From Bacteroidaceae bacterium (GTDB lineage Bacteria > Bacteroidota > Bacteroidia > Bacteroidales > Bacteroidaceae): a stretch of DNA of 64,000 bases. Below are positions 40,566 through 48,927 of the stretch, piece by piece. A model generated the notes under the pieces. That model had not been told where the DNA came from. It saw only the letters and a program-made list of their open reading frames with translations, and ran no database searches. Each line of letters starts with the position of its first letter. Within the stretch, counting starts at the first letter, position 1. The position numbers and the translations under genes were made by a program. Location of the stretch: NCBI GenBank assembly GCA_017535725.1, contig JAFXTO010000025.1, positions 1 to 64,000 of the forward strand, read 5' to 3'.

Positions 40566-41681
40566 ATGTCCAAACGACTGACCCAGAACCTCAATTCGGC
40601 CTACCTCGAAGCAGCCAACCATCTGCGCCCCAACAACGCACGGCGCCGTATCGTGGCCTACGTGGAGAGCTACGACGACGTGGCTTTCTGGCGAGGTGTA
40701 CTCGATGACTTCGAGACGCCAGAGCTATTCTTCGAGGTCAAGCTTCCGGGACGCGACTCCTTGCAGAAAGGCAAGCGCCAGGCCCTCTCCAACGTTCTTT
40801 CCGCCAACCAGCTGGGTTGTGCCATGATTGCCTGTGTGGACGCAGACTACGACTACCTATTGCAAAATACGACCGCGGCCTCTCACACCTTCAACTCCTC
40901 GCCCTACGTGGTCCACACCGTGGTCTACGCCATCGAAAACTACCAATGCTATGCTCCCTCGCTGCATCAGTCCGTGGTCACGGCCACGCTGAACGACCGC
41001 CCCATCATGGACTACGAGGCGTTCCTACGCGAGTACAGCCAGATCATCTGGCCGCTATTCCTCTGGAACATCTGGGGCTACCTGCATGATGACATCAAGG
41101 ATTTCACGATGCTGGACTTCTGCGGGTTCATTTCGTTCCGCGACATCAGTCCCTACCACCCCGAACTGGCACTCGCTTCAGTCAGGAGGCGGGTTAATCA
41201 GAAGATGGCTTGGATGCAGCAGAAGCACCCCGAAGCCAAGAAATCCTACGCCAAGGTGAAGCAGAAGATGCGCGACCTGGGCCTGACGCCCGACACCACC
41301 TATTTATATATACAAGGGCACACGCTCTTCGAGAACGTCATAATGCCTCTGCTGGAACCCATCTGCACCATGTTGCGTAAGGAGCGCGAGCGAGAAATCA
41401 AACAGCTGGCCGTCCACAACCAGCAACGACAATGCGAGCTCTCTGCTTATCAGCACGCCGTGATGCCCATAGATCAGGTCTTGAAAAAAAACACCGATTT
41501 CAAAAGCGCGCCGCCCTTCCAGCTCGTGAGGGCTGCTATTCTGCGTGTTATAGAACTCAACCATACAAATACAGAACAAAATGAAACCGACACGACACCA
41601 GCCACGTCTAATTCTATGTCTGCTCACTCTACTGACACTCCTGCTGTTCCCCCTCTGCGTGAGCGCCCAAACAGCATATAA
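40566..41681 (+). CDS. DUF4435 (TOPRIM-like) protein
   Basis: 371 residues. AYVESYDDVAFW near residue 28 and IACVDADYDYLL near 90 fit the Glu and Asp-x-Asp metal site of TOPRIM-like DUF4435 proteins. In PARIS the related AriB is a nuclease released by its ATPase partner. The last 35 residues (TNTEQNETDTTPATSNS) are low-complexity because the frame runs 101 bases into the next gene, which is read in another frame. The true domain seems to end near residue 335. The function here is not known. Confidence 0.8.
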   Translation: MSKRLTQNLNSAYLEAANHLRPNNARRRIVAYVESYDDVAFWRGVLDDFETPELFFEVKLPGRDSLQKGKRQALSNVLSANQLGCAMIACVDADYDYLLQNTTAASHTFNSSPYVVHTVVYAIENYQCYAPSLHQSVVTATLNDRPIMDYEAFLREYSQIIWPLFLWNIWGYLHDDIKDFTMLDFCGFISFRDISPYHPELALASVRRRVNQKMAWMQQKHPEAKKSYAKVKQKMRDLGLTPDTTYLYIQGHTLFENVIMPLLEPICTMLRKEREREIKQLAVHNQQRQCELSAYQHAVMPIDQVLKKNTDFKSAPPFQLVRAAILRVIELNHTNTEQNETDTTPATSNSMSAHSTDTPAVPPLRERPNSI

Positions 41682-43590
41682 CTACTCCCGCATTCAACGT
41701 GAGCGGCTGAATCGGGGCACGGTGGCTATTCGCACCTCACCTGATTCCGTCCTCGTCTCGTGGCGCTACCTCGAGAGCGACCCTTTGGACGTCACCTTCG
41801 AAGTGTTGCGCAACGGCAAAATGATAGGACGACGCTCCAAAGTGGAACCTACCCTATTCATGGACTACAACCCCGCCAGCGAGGAAGCCACCTATACCGT
41901 GCGCCCTGTCTTCGCCAACGGCAACCTGCCCCAGGACCTGAAGACGGCGGACCTCGCCCTGCTGACCTCCTCTTGGACGCTGCCTGCTCACGCTCCTTTC
42001 GGCTACCTCGACATCCCCCTGAATCCTCCTGTGCTGGAAGCCGATGGAAGCCCTTCGCGCCTCAACGCCGTCACCTATTCCGCCAACGATGCTACGATGG
42101 CTGACCTCGACGGCGACGGCCAGCTGGAAATCATCCTCAAGTGGGATCCCTCAAATTCCAAGGACAACAGCCAGAGCGGTCTCACCTCCCCCACCATCAT
42201 CGAAGCCCTGCAACTGGATGGTACTTCGATGTGGCGCATAGACCTCGGAAGGAACATCCGTAGCGGTGCCCACTACACTCCCTTCATCGTGGCTGACCTC
42301 AACGGCGACGGACGAGCAGAACTCCTTGTCCGCACCTCCGACGGCACCATCGACGGCGAAGGTGACGTCCTCGGCGATGCCAAGGCTGACCACCGCCGCC
42401 ACCCCGACACAGGGAACTATCAGGCTAATGGGAACCCTCGAGAGCAATTCCGCGGTCCCGGTTGGCCAGATAACATGCCCCGAAATGTGCGCCGAGGTGG
42501 CTTCATCTACAAAGGACCCGAGTGGGTCACCTGCTTCGACGGCCGAACGGGGAAAGCCCTCAGCACCATCGACTATATCCCTGAGCGCGGGGAGCTAACA
42601 GCTTGGGGCGACAACTATGCCAACCGCAGCGACCGCTTCTTGGCGGCCTGTGCCTACCTCGATGGCCAGCACTTGAGCGCCGTATTCTGCCGCGGTTACT
42701 ACACACGCTCCGTCCTTGCTGCATACGATTTCGACGGCAAAGACCTGAAAGTGCGCTGGGTCTTCGACACCAACGCCCCAGAGTGGGCGAGCTATGCCGG
42801 CCAGGGTAACCACAACCTCCGAGTGGCAGATGTCGATGGCGACGGCTTCGATGAAATCACTTACGGATCAATGGCCGTGGACCACGACGGCCGCGGGCTC
42901 TACAACACCGGCTTCGGCCACGGCGATGCCATGCACCTGACGGCCTTCTTCCCCAACGACGATGCTCTCCAGCTATGGGATTGCCATGAGAACAAACGAG
43001 ACGGTAGCGACTTCCGCGATGCCCGTACAGGAAAGGTTCTCTTCCAGATACTTTCAAATCAGGATGTAGGCAGATGTATGGCCGCCGATATTGACCCCAC
43101 AAATCCCGGCCTCGAGATGTGGTCTTCCGCCTCGGGCGGCATCTGCAACGTCCGCGGCGAAGTCATCGACAGCACCGCCCGCATCCCGGTCAACTTCGGC
43201 ATCTGGTGGGACGGCGACCTGCTCCGCGAAATGCTCGACCACGAAACCGTCAGCAAATATATGGTAGAAAACCGCGCGTGCACAAACATTATTAAATTTA
43301 GTGACTGCACCTTCAACAACGGCACCAAGTCCAATCCCGCCCTTTGTGCTGACGTCATTGGCGACTGGCGTGAAGAAGTGTTGACACGCACCAGAGACAA
43401 CCGCCACCTCCGACTCTATGTCTCTCCCCTGCCCACAAAGTACCGTTTCCACACATTCCTCTCCGAACCGGTCTATCGTCATTCTGTCGTGATGCAGAAT
43501 GTAGGCTACAACCAGCCCACCAACGTCGGCTTCTATTTCGGTGCCGAACTCGAAGGCTGTGGCCGACTCTTCCGTGGATGGCAATTTTAA
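41581..43590 (+). CDS. Rhamnogalacturonan lyase (PL11-like)
   Basis: 669 residues with a signal peptide (LILCLLTLLTLLLFPLCVSA). An N-terminal fibronectin-like part (NYSRIQRERLNRGTVAIRTS) precedes an eight-bladed propeller. The propeller has calcium loops DLDGDGQLE, DLNGDGRAE and DVDGDGFDE, and ends with DVIGDWREEVLTR and NQPTNVGFYFG, all features of family PL11. It would cut the rhamnose-galacturonate backbone of pectin outside the cell. Its start lies inside the 3' end of the DUF4435 gene; the signal peptide supports the ATG at 41581. Rhamnose released from this substrate could feed the rhamnulokinase at 15-17 kb. Confidence 0.88.
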   Translation: MKPTRHQPRLILCLLTLLTLLLFPLCVSAQTAYNYSRIQRERLNRGTVAIRTSPDSVLVSWRYLESDPLDVTFEVLRNGKMIGRRSKVEPTLFMDYNPASEEATYTVRPVFANGNLPQDLKTADLALLTSSWTLPAHAPFGYLDIPLNPPVLEADGSPSRLNAVTYSANDATMADLDGDGQLEIILKWDPSNSKDNSQSGLTSPTIIEALQLDGTSMWRIDLGRNIRSGAHYTPFIVADLNGDGRAELLVRTSDGTIDGEGDVLGDAKADHRRHPDTGNYQANGNPREQFRGPGWPDNMPRNVRRGGFIYKGPEWVTCFDGRTGKALSTIDYIPERGELTAWGDNYANRSDRFLAACAYLDGQHLSAVFCRGYYTRSVLAAYDFDGKDLKVRWVFDTNAPEWASYAGQGNHNLRVADVDGDGFDEITYGSMAVDHDGRGLYNTGFGHGDAMHLTAFFPNDDALQLWDCHENKRDGSDFRDARTGKVLFQILSNQDVGRCMAADIDPTNPGLEMWSSASGGICNVRGEVIDSTARIPVNFGIWWDGDLLREMLDHETVSKYMVENRACTNIIKFSDCTFNNGTKSNPALCADVIGDWREEVLTRTRDNRHLRLYVSPLPTKYRFHTFLSEPVYRHSVVMQNVGYNQPTNVGFYFGAELEGCGRLFRGWQF

Positions 43591-43637
43591 GATAAATGAT
43601 TAATGAATAATGAAAAAATTATAAAACATCATTCACA

Positions 43638-45806
43638 ATGAAACACCATTTCCTATTCCTCGCTGCGTTCACTCTTGCAGCAATCATTTCTGCGCCCGCC
43701 TCGGCACAGTCTCACCGCATCCTGTCTCCCGACGGCCTCACCTACCTCGACGTAAAGCTCTCTGATGGCCGCCTCAGCTACTCCGCAGGCTATCGCACCA
43801 TCGTGAAAGCCAAGAAGAAAAGCGCCAAGCCCGACACCCTTGATGTGCCCGTATTGCTAGACTCCCCCCTCGGAGTCTATACCAACGTGGCCGACTTCAG
43901 CAAGGACCTCAGCATCATACAGGATAGCCAGTCCGACGAGCCCATCCGCCAGACCTACCAGCTGCGCCAGGGCAAGCAGAGCACCATCACCACGGAGAAC
44001 AACGACTACAACCTGCTGGTTTCCACGCCCGCAGCAGCGAAGAGCGGCGTTCAGATGAGCGTCCACTTCCGCGTCTTCAACAACAATATCGCCTTCTGCT
44101 ACGGCTTCCATCAGACGGGCGAGACCTCGGCTATCGTCGTCACCGGCGAGGCCTCCGGCTTCCGCGTCCCCACCAACACCACCGCCTTCATCTGCCCGCA
44201 GAGCGACCCCATGATTGGCTGGAAGCGCACCAAGCCAAGCTACGAGGAAGGTTACATCTGGGACGAGCCAGCCACCAAGCGTAGCGGCTATGGCCACGGC
44301 TGGACCTTCCCCTGCCTCTTCAAGATTCAGACCCCCTCCCCGCTCCACCTCAAGGGGGAGAGTGGTCACCTCTCAAAAAAGGGGGATAAACAGCAAAACA
44401 TTCAACCCTCCTCTGGCCCCGTTAACGGCGGTCCGTCCGCCGCAGATAGCTGGCTCCTCATCTCCGAGACTGGCGTCACAAGCAACTACTGCGGTAGCCA
44501 CCTCAGCGATGCCACCCCCGACGGCCTCTTCACCATCGCCTTCCCCATGGAGGGTGAGAACAACGGCTTCGGAAGCACCGGCGCACAGATGGGTCTGGCC
44601 GACGCCACTATCTCTCCCAACAGCGCTCAGACCGGCTACACCCCCTGGCGCACCATCACCTTCGGTTCCTCGTTGAAGCCCATCGTAGAGACCACTATCA
44701 CCTGGGATGTCGTAGAACCGCTCTATGAACCCAGCATCGACTACCAAGGCTCGCGCAACACCTGGTCCTGGATTCTTTGGCAGGATGCCAGCATCAACTA
44801 CGATGACCAAGTGAAGTTCATCGACCTCGCCGCCGAACTCGGATGGGAGGGTTGCCTCATCGACGGCGGATGGTACGAACACATCGGTCGCGAAGGTATG
44901 GAGAAACTATTTGCCTACTGCAAGCAGAAGGGCGTCCGCCCCTGGGTGTGGTACAACAGCAACGGCGGCTGGAACGACGCCCCCCAGTGCGCTCGTCAGG
45001 CCATGCATAACTCCATCGTCCGCAAACAGGAGATGAAATGGTTGCGCGACGGCGGCGTGGCCGGCATCAAGGTGGACTTCTTCGCCGGCGACAAGCAGGA
45101 GACCATGCGCTTGTACGAAGGCCTCCTCTCCGATGCCAACGACTACGGCATCCAGGTCATCTGCCACGGCTGCACCCTGCCTCGCGGTTGGGAACGCATG
45201 TACCCCAACTACTGCAGTTCCGAGGCAGTGCTTGCCTCTGAGAACCTCTACTTCAGCCAAGGTTTCTGCGATATGGAAGCGCGCCACGCCTGTCTGCATC
45301 CCTTCGTCCGCAACACCGTCGGCTCCATGGAATACGGCGGCACCGCCCTGCAGAAGCGCCTCCATAAAGAACCTAACAAGGGCAACACCCGCCGTACCAG
45401 CGACGTCTTCGAGCTCGCCACCGCCATTGCCTTCCAGAGCAGCGGGCAGAACTTCGCACTCACGCCCCGCAACCTCACCGAGCAACCTCAGTTCGAAATC
45501 GACTTCATGAAGCAGGTGCCCACCACCTGGGACGAGACCCGCTTCATCGAAGGCTATCCCGGCCGCTACATCGTCATGGCTCGCCGCCACGCAGACCGCT
45601 GGTATCTCATTGCCATGAACGCCGAGAAGGATGCCAAGACCCTCACCCTCACTCCGTCGGTGCTCGACGGTTTTCCCGTCGAGAAAGCCACCCTACTCCA
45701 CGACGGCCCCGACGGCCAGTCACCCCAGCAGGAACCCCTGAAGCTCGACAAAAAAGGCAACATCACCCTCACCCTGCAGCCCCAGTGCGCCGCCGTCCTC
45801 TTCTAA
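43638..45806 (+). CDS. GH97 family glycoside hydrolase with a repeat-derived insertion
   Basis: 722 residues with a signal peptide (HHFLFLAAFTLAAIISAPAS). The N-terminal super-sandwich (LSPDGLTYLDVKLSDGRLSY) is followed by a barrel with DGGWYEH, VKVDFF-like IKVDFFAGDKQE and the SSEAVLASEN segment, then a C-terminal beta domain. GH97 enzymes are exo alpha-glucosidases or alpha-galactosidases; the retaining type uses the Asp in KVDFF as nucleophile, which is present and favours alpha-galactosidase. Residues about 231-268 (TPSPLHLKGESGHLSKKGD and more) interrupt a strand between CLFKI and WLLISETGV and come from a palindromic DNA repeat. Confidence 0.9.
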   Translation: MKHHFLFLAAFTLAAIISAPASAQSHRILSPDGLTYLDVKLSDGRLSYSAGYRTIVKAKKKSAKPDTLDVPVLLDSPLGVYTNVADFSKDLSIIQDSQSDEPIRQTYQLRQGKQSTITTENNDYNLLVSTPAAAKSGVQMSVHFRVFNNNIAFCYGFHQTGETSAIVVTGEASGFRVPTNTTAFICPQSDPMIGWKRTKPSYEEGYIWDEPATKRSGYGHGWTFPCLFKIQTPSPLHLKGESGHLSKKGDKQQNIQPSSGPVNGGPSAADSWLLISETGVTSNYCGSHLSDATPDGLFTIAFPMEGENNGFGSTGAQMGLADATISPNSAQTGYTPWRTITFGSSLKPIVETTITWDVVEPLYEPSIDYQGSRNTWSWILWQDASINYDDQVKFIDLAAELGWEGCLIDGGWYEHIGREGMEKLFAYCKQKGVRPWVWYNSNGGWNDAPQCARQAMHNSIVRKQEMKWLRDGGVAGIKVDFFAGDKQETMRLYEGLLSDANDYGIQVICHGCTLPRGWERMYPNYCSSEAVLASENLYFSQGFCDMEARHACLHPFVRNTVGSMEYGGTALQKRLHKEPNKGNTRRTSDVFELATAIAFQSSGQNFALTPRNLTEQPQFEIDFMKQVPTTWDETRFIEGYPGRYIVMARRHADRWYLIAMNAEKDAKTLTLTPSVLDGFPVEKATLLHDGPDGQSPQQEPLKLDKKGNITLTLQPQCAAVLF
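44330..44400. repeat. C/G-rich palindromic insertion in the GH97 gene
   Basis: A CCCCCTCCCCGCTCCACCTC stretch is followed by AAGGGGGAGAG and AAAAAAGGGGGAT, forming inverted C-run/G-run pairs like the element at 15425-15595. It is read in frame as extra residues that the family lacks. Confidence 0.6.
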
Positions 45807-45896
45807 TCGAGCAGGGAAATAATTAAGCAAGAACCACCGTACCAGCAACTCTGCATACGGTGGTTCTTTGTTTTACACCATCACCACGTTAAAGTT

Positions 45897-46019
45897 GTAT
45901 ATACGTGTTAGGAAAGTTGTATATACGTGTTGGACAAATCGTATATACGTGTTGAGCATTTCGTATATACGTGTTGGACAAGTTGTATATACGTGTTGAG
46001 CAAGTTGTATATACGTGAG
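45897..46019. repeat. Array 2 of GTATATACGTG units, 6 copies, 22-bp period
   Basis: Units start at 45897, 45919, 45941, 45963, 45985 and 46007, exactly 22 bp apart. Five end GTGTT and the last GTGAG. Linkers (9 bases) vary around GGACAAG and GAGCAAG types. The array lies between the converging GH97 and asnA genes and otherwise the 45807-46069 gap holds no gene. Unit and period are the same as in array 1. Confidence 0.9.
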
Positions 46020-46069
46020 GACGAAAACGAACGGACGTGAAGAAGAGAGTGAAATCGGCAACGTTGCCG

Positions 46070-47107
46070 TCAGATGAGTGGGATGCCCGCCTCGCGGCAC
46101 TCCTGACGCATGGGTTCTGGCCAGATGCTGGACTGTGTCTCTCCAATGTGCGCCTTGTGGAGCAGAATCATACAGAGGCGGCTCTGTCCCAGACCTCCTC
46201 CGATGCTCAAAGGCAGTTCGCCGCGCAGCAACCGTTGGTGGAAAAAGAGCTGCTTGCGTTCTTCCTTGCCCTGCAAGGCGAGTTGTCTCTCAAGCGCCTC
46301 CTGATCCACACGAATGCCCATGGACGATAGCTCGATGCTACGTTGGAGCAGGGGGTACCAGATGAGCAGGTCTCCGTTCAGGCCGCAGAAGCCATCCTCG
46401 TTCGGAGTAGACCAGTCATCGTAGTCCGGTGCACGCAGGTCGTGTTCGCGGCCGTCGCCCAGCTTGCCGCCAATGCCGATGATAAACACGGCTCCGTAGG
46501 CCTTGCAGATGGCATCCTCGCGCTGCTTGGGTGTCAGGTCGGGGTACTGGCGGCGTAGTTCCTCGCTATGGATGAAGTGTACCTCCTCAGGCAAGAAGGG
46601 CTTGAGCTGGGGGTACATCTCGCTGAGGTAGTACTCCGTACGGAGAATGCAGCCGTAGATGCGATCCACGGTACGGCGGAGGTATTTCAGGGTGCGATCC
46701 TCACGCGTCATCGTGCGCTCCCAGTCCCATTGGTCCACGTAGATGGAGTGAATGTTGTCCAGTTCCTCGTCGGCGCGAACGGCGTTCATATCCGTGATGA
46801 CACCATAGCCAGGCTGTACGTGGTACTCAGCCAGCGTGTTACGCTTCCACTTGGCCAAGGAATGAACAATCTCTGCGGGAGCGTCATTCATGTCCTTGAT
46901 GGGGAACGTCACGGCGCGCTCCACGCCATTGAGGTCATCGTTCAGGCCCAGCCCTTTCAGGACGAACAAGGGAGCCGTCACACGGCGCAGACGCAGTTCA
47001 GAACTGAGGGAGCTAAGAAAGAAATCCTTTATCTTCTTGATGGCCAGCTCCGTCTGTTGCAAATCCAGCAGAGGATGATAGCCTTGAGGTTTAAGAAGTT
47101 TGCTCAT
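46070..47107 (-). CDS. asnA: Aspartate-ammonia ligase (AsnA)
   Basis: 345 residues, the normal size. It has the class II synthetase-like fold with DQWDWERTMTREDRTLKYL, the IGGKLGDGREHDLRAPDYDDW stretch and C-terminal ASGGLG-type loop SIGGGLGQSRLCM. It makes asparagine from aspartate, ammonia and ATP. It is a single gene with its own promoter and converges on GH97. Confidence 0.95.
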   Translation of the reverse strand: MSKLLKPQGYHPLLDLQQTELAIKKIKDFFLSSLSSELRLRRVTAPLFVLKGLGLNDDLNGVERAVTFPIKDMNDAPAEIVHSLAKWKRNTLAEYHVQPGYGVITDMNAVRADEELDNIHSIYVDQWDWERTMTREDRTLKYLRRTVDRIYGCILRTEYYLSEMYPQLKPFLPEEVHFIHSEELRRQYPDLTPKQREDAICKAYGAVFIIGIGGKLGDGREHDLRAPDYDDWSTPNEDGFCGLNGDLLIWYPLLQRSIELSSMGIRVDQEALERQLALQGKEERKQLFFHQRLLRGELPLSIGGGLGQSRLCMILLHKAHIGETQSSIWPEPMRQECREAGIPLI

Positions 47108-47139
47108 TGTATTCCAAGCTTTGTTTTCTTTTTGCGGGG

Positions 47140-47147
47140 CAAAGGTA
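47140..47147 (-). promoter_or_regulatory. -7 box of asnA
   Basis: TACCTTTG on the minus strand, about 33 bases before the asnA ATG at 47107. The remaining 47148-47440 stretch shows no credible gene. Confidence 0.7.
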
Positions 47148-47440
47148 CTGCTTTTCTTTCAATATGACAAGAAAAACGCTCATTTCTTTGTCAAATCGCC
47201 TACTTTCCTGACTTTTCGTCGATATTTTATCGTTTTTTTGCCACAACCTTGCCTTTTCGTCGATTCCTTTGTGGATAATCATTTCAATAGTCATTGAGGA
47301 TTTAAGGATTTGAGGACTGAGGACTATTTGCGACGTCTCATACACCCCTACGAAGTCCTCCTATCAGAACCTTTTTCATCTATTTTACAAAAAAAGAACG
47401 TATATTGCCCCCAAAATTTGGCCATTTGCCGAAAAAGCGC

Positions 47441-47448
47441 TACCTTTG
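47441..47448 (+). promoter_or_regulatory. -7 box of the host tRNA-Arg locus
   Basis: TACCTTTG on the plus strand, 20 bases before the truncated tRNA. It now reads toward the complete tRNA-Arg at 47562 and the integrase. Confidence 0.7.
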
Positions 47449-47467
47449 CACTCGAAAACGAGACAAC

Positions 47468-47508
47468 GGCTCCGTAGCTTAGCTGAATAGAGCGTCAGAT
47501 TCCGGTTC
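47468..47508 (+). pseudogene. 5' half of a tRNA-Arg(CCG) gene cut in the anticodon arm
   Basis: GGCTCCG (acceptor 5' strand), TA, a D arm GCTT/GAGC and an anticodon arm TCAGA-TTCCGGT-TC are present. After GATTCCGGTTC (47498-47508) the partner strand of the anticodon stem and the T arm are missing. The break matches a recombination core also found in the intact tRNA downstream. Confidence 0.7.
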
Positions 47509-47561
47509 GTCAACCATGTAAAATGACGTTTCCGAGGAAGAAACACATCACAAAGTGCTCT

Positions 47562-47633
47562 GCGCCCATAGTTTAATGGATAGAATAGGGGATTCCGGTT
47601 CCTCTGATAAGGGTTCGATTCCCTTTGGGCGTA
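47562..47633 (+). tRNA. tRNA-Arg(CCG), complete
   Basis: 72 bases fold as a cloverleaf: acceptor GCGCCCA/TGGGCGT with A discriminator, anticodon loop TTCCGGT (anticodon CCG) and T arm AAGGG-TTCGATT-CCCTT. The D stem is weak (GTTT/AGAA) and 1-72 is a G-U pair. CCA is not encoded. It shares only the GATTCCGGTTC core with the truncated tRNA-Arg 94 bases upstream. It lies 65 bases before the integrase start, so it is probably phage-borne and may replace the broken host gene. Confidence 0.85.
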
Positions 47634-47697
47634 CTTCACTTTTGGTCACGATTTCCACTTGTGGAGGGTGAAATTTCCGCAAAAATTCCGCAAATTT

Positions 47698-48876
47698 ATG
47701 GCTACAATCACCATCGAAATCGGACGGAAAGGAAAGAAGAAAGAGAGACCTGTTTCATTCCTTATCTGTCAAGGCAAAACAAAGAAGAGAATCCCCACAG
47801 AGGTCTTCGTGACGGATTCTGAGCTGTCATCAAACGGAAAGCGTATCAAGGAACCTACAAAGGCAATGTATATCGAGAAGATGCGCCGCACGTTAGAGGA
47901 CAGACTAATGCAGCTCTCCCTCGAACTTGTAGGCAGGGATGTAGATGCCAGCTTCATCGTTGAGCGTCTTACAGCCCACAGCGGCGAAGTGGACTTTTTC
48001 ACCTTTGCCGATGAATGGATGCAGACCACCCGCACGACGTGCCTAAAGAACTACCGCACGATGCTCAATGCACTGGAAGCGTACAGAGGCAGTCGCTCGC
48101 TCCCGTTTTCAAGTATCAGCTACTCTTTCTTGAAGGGCTTTGAAGTACACCTCAAAGATAAGCCGCGCGCGCAATCCATGTACCTTGGTCTCATACGTCA
48201 CCTATACAGGGAGGCAATGAGGCGATATAACACCGACTATGAGCAGGTAATCAGTAATGACCCGTTCATGCGCTACAAAGTGCCGCGCCAGCAGTTGAAG
48301 AAAGGTGTGCGCGCCCTTTCCCTCGAACAATTCCTAAAGGTCTATAACTACCAAGGTACACCATGCAGCCGCGCCCAGCTCGCGCGCGATACCTTTATAT
48401 TATCATTCTGTCTCATGGGGATGAACTCAGTGGATATGTACGATTGTGCGGACTGCAAGGGTGGTGTCATTCGATACAACAGGGCAAAGACCAAGGGGAG
48501 GCGCAGCGATGAGGCTTATATTGAGGTTAGAATCCATCCTTTCCTCCAGCCGCTGATGAAGAAATACAGCGACACCGAGCGCGTTTTCAACTTTCATCGC
48601 CGATTCTCCATGTATGAGACGTTCAATTCCAGCATCAATCACGGCTTGAAGGATATTGGCAAAGCCGTGGGGATAGAAGGCTTGCAGTTCTACCAAGCCC
48701 GACACACGTTTGCAACACTCTCCCGCAATCTGATGAAGTTCTCCAAGAGTGACGTAGATGAAGCCTTGAACCATGTCGGCACGATGGATATTGCAGACGT
48801 GTACATCGCAAAGGATTTCTCCATCATCAACGAGAACAATGCCAAGCTCATTGAAAGGGTCTTTGGACTGGAATAG
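47698..48876 (+). CDS. Tyrosine recombinase (phage integrase)
   Basis: 392 residues from MATITIEIGRKGKKKERPVS; the frame is open 13 codons further up without support. The N-terminal SAM-like domain (about 90-180) precedes the catalytic domain with YQARHTFATLSRN (Arg-His pair), HVGTMDIADVYI (late His and the nucleophile Tyr) and the beta-hairpin Lys in RAKTKGRR. The first catalytic Arg position reads GMNSVDMYD, with Asn, as in some Bacteroidetes integrases. It would catalyse integration at the tRNA-Arg core next to it. Confidence 0.9.
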   Translation: MATITIEIGRKGKKKERPVSFLICQGKTKKRIPTEVFVTDSELSSNGKRIKEPTKAMYIEKMRRTLEDRLMQLSLELVGRDVDASFIVERLTAHSGEVDFFTFADEWMQTTRTTCLKNYRTMLNALEAYRGSRSLPFSSISYSFLKGFEVHLKDKPRAQSMYLGLIRHLYREAMRRYNTDYEQVISNDPFMRYKVPRQQLKKGVRALSLEQFLKVYNYQGTPCSRAQLARDTFILSFCLMGMNSVDMYDCADCKGGVIRYNRAKTKGRRSDEAYIEVRIHPFLQPLMKKYSDTERVFNFHRRFSMYETFNSSINHGLKDIGKAVGIEGLQFYQARHTFATLSRNLMKFSKSDVDEALNHVGTMDIADVYIAKDFSIINENNAKLIERVFGLE

Positions 48877-48880
48877 AAAA

Positions 48881-48909
48881 CCCCTGCCGCTCATCGCGAG
48901 TAGCAGGGG
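48881..48909. terminator. Bidirectional terminator between integrase and lysis genes
   Basis: CCCCTGC (48881-48887) pairs with GCAGGGG (48903-48909), with a further GCTC/GAGT inside. It separates the converging integrase and phage late genes. Confidence 0.6.
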
Positions 48910-48927
48910 CAACCCTTAAAACTAATT

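Noticed and set aside
45897-46019. CRISPR array
   Set aside because: The repeat core is only 11-13 bp and the linkers 9 bp, far too short for repeats and spacers, and no cas genes are present.
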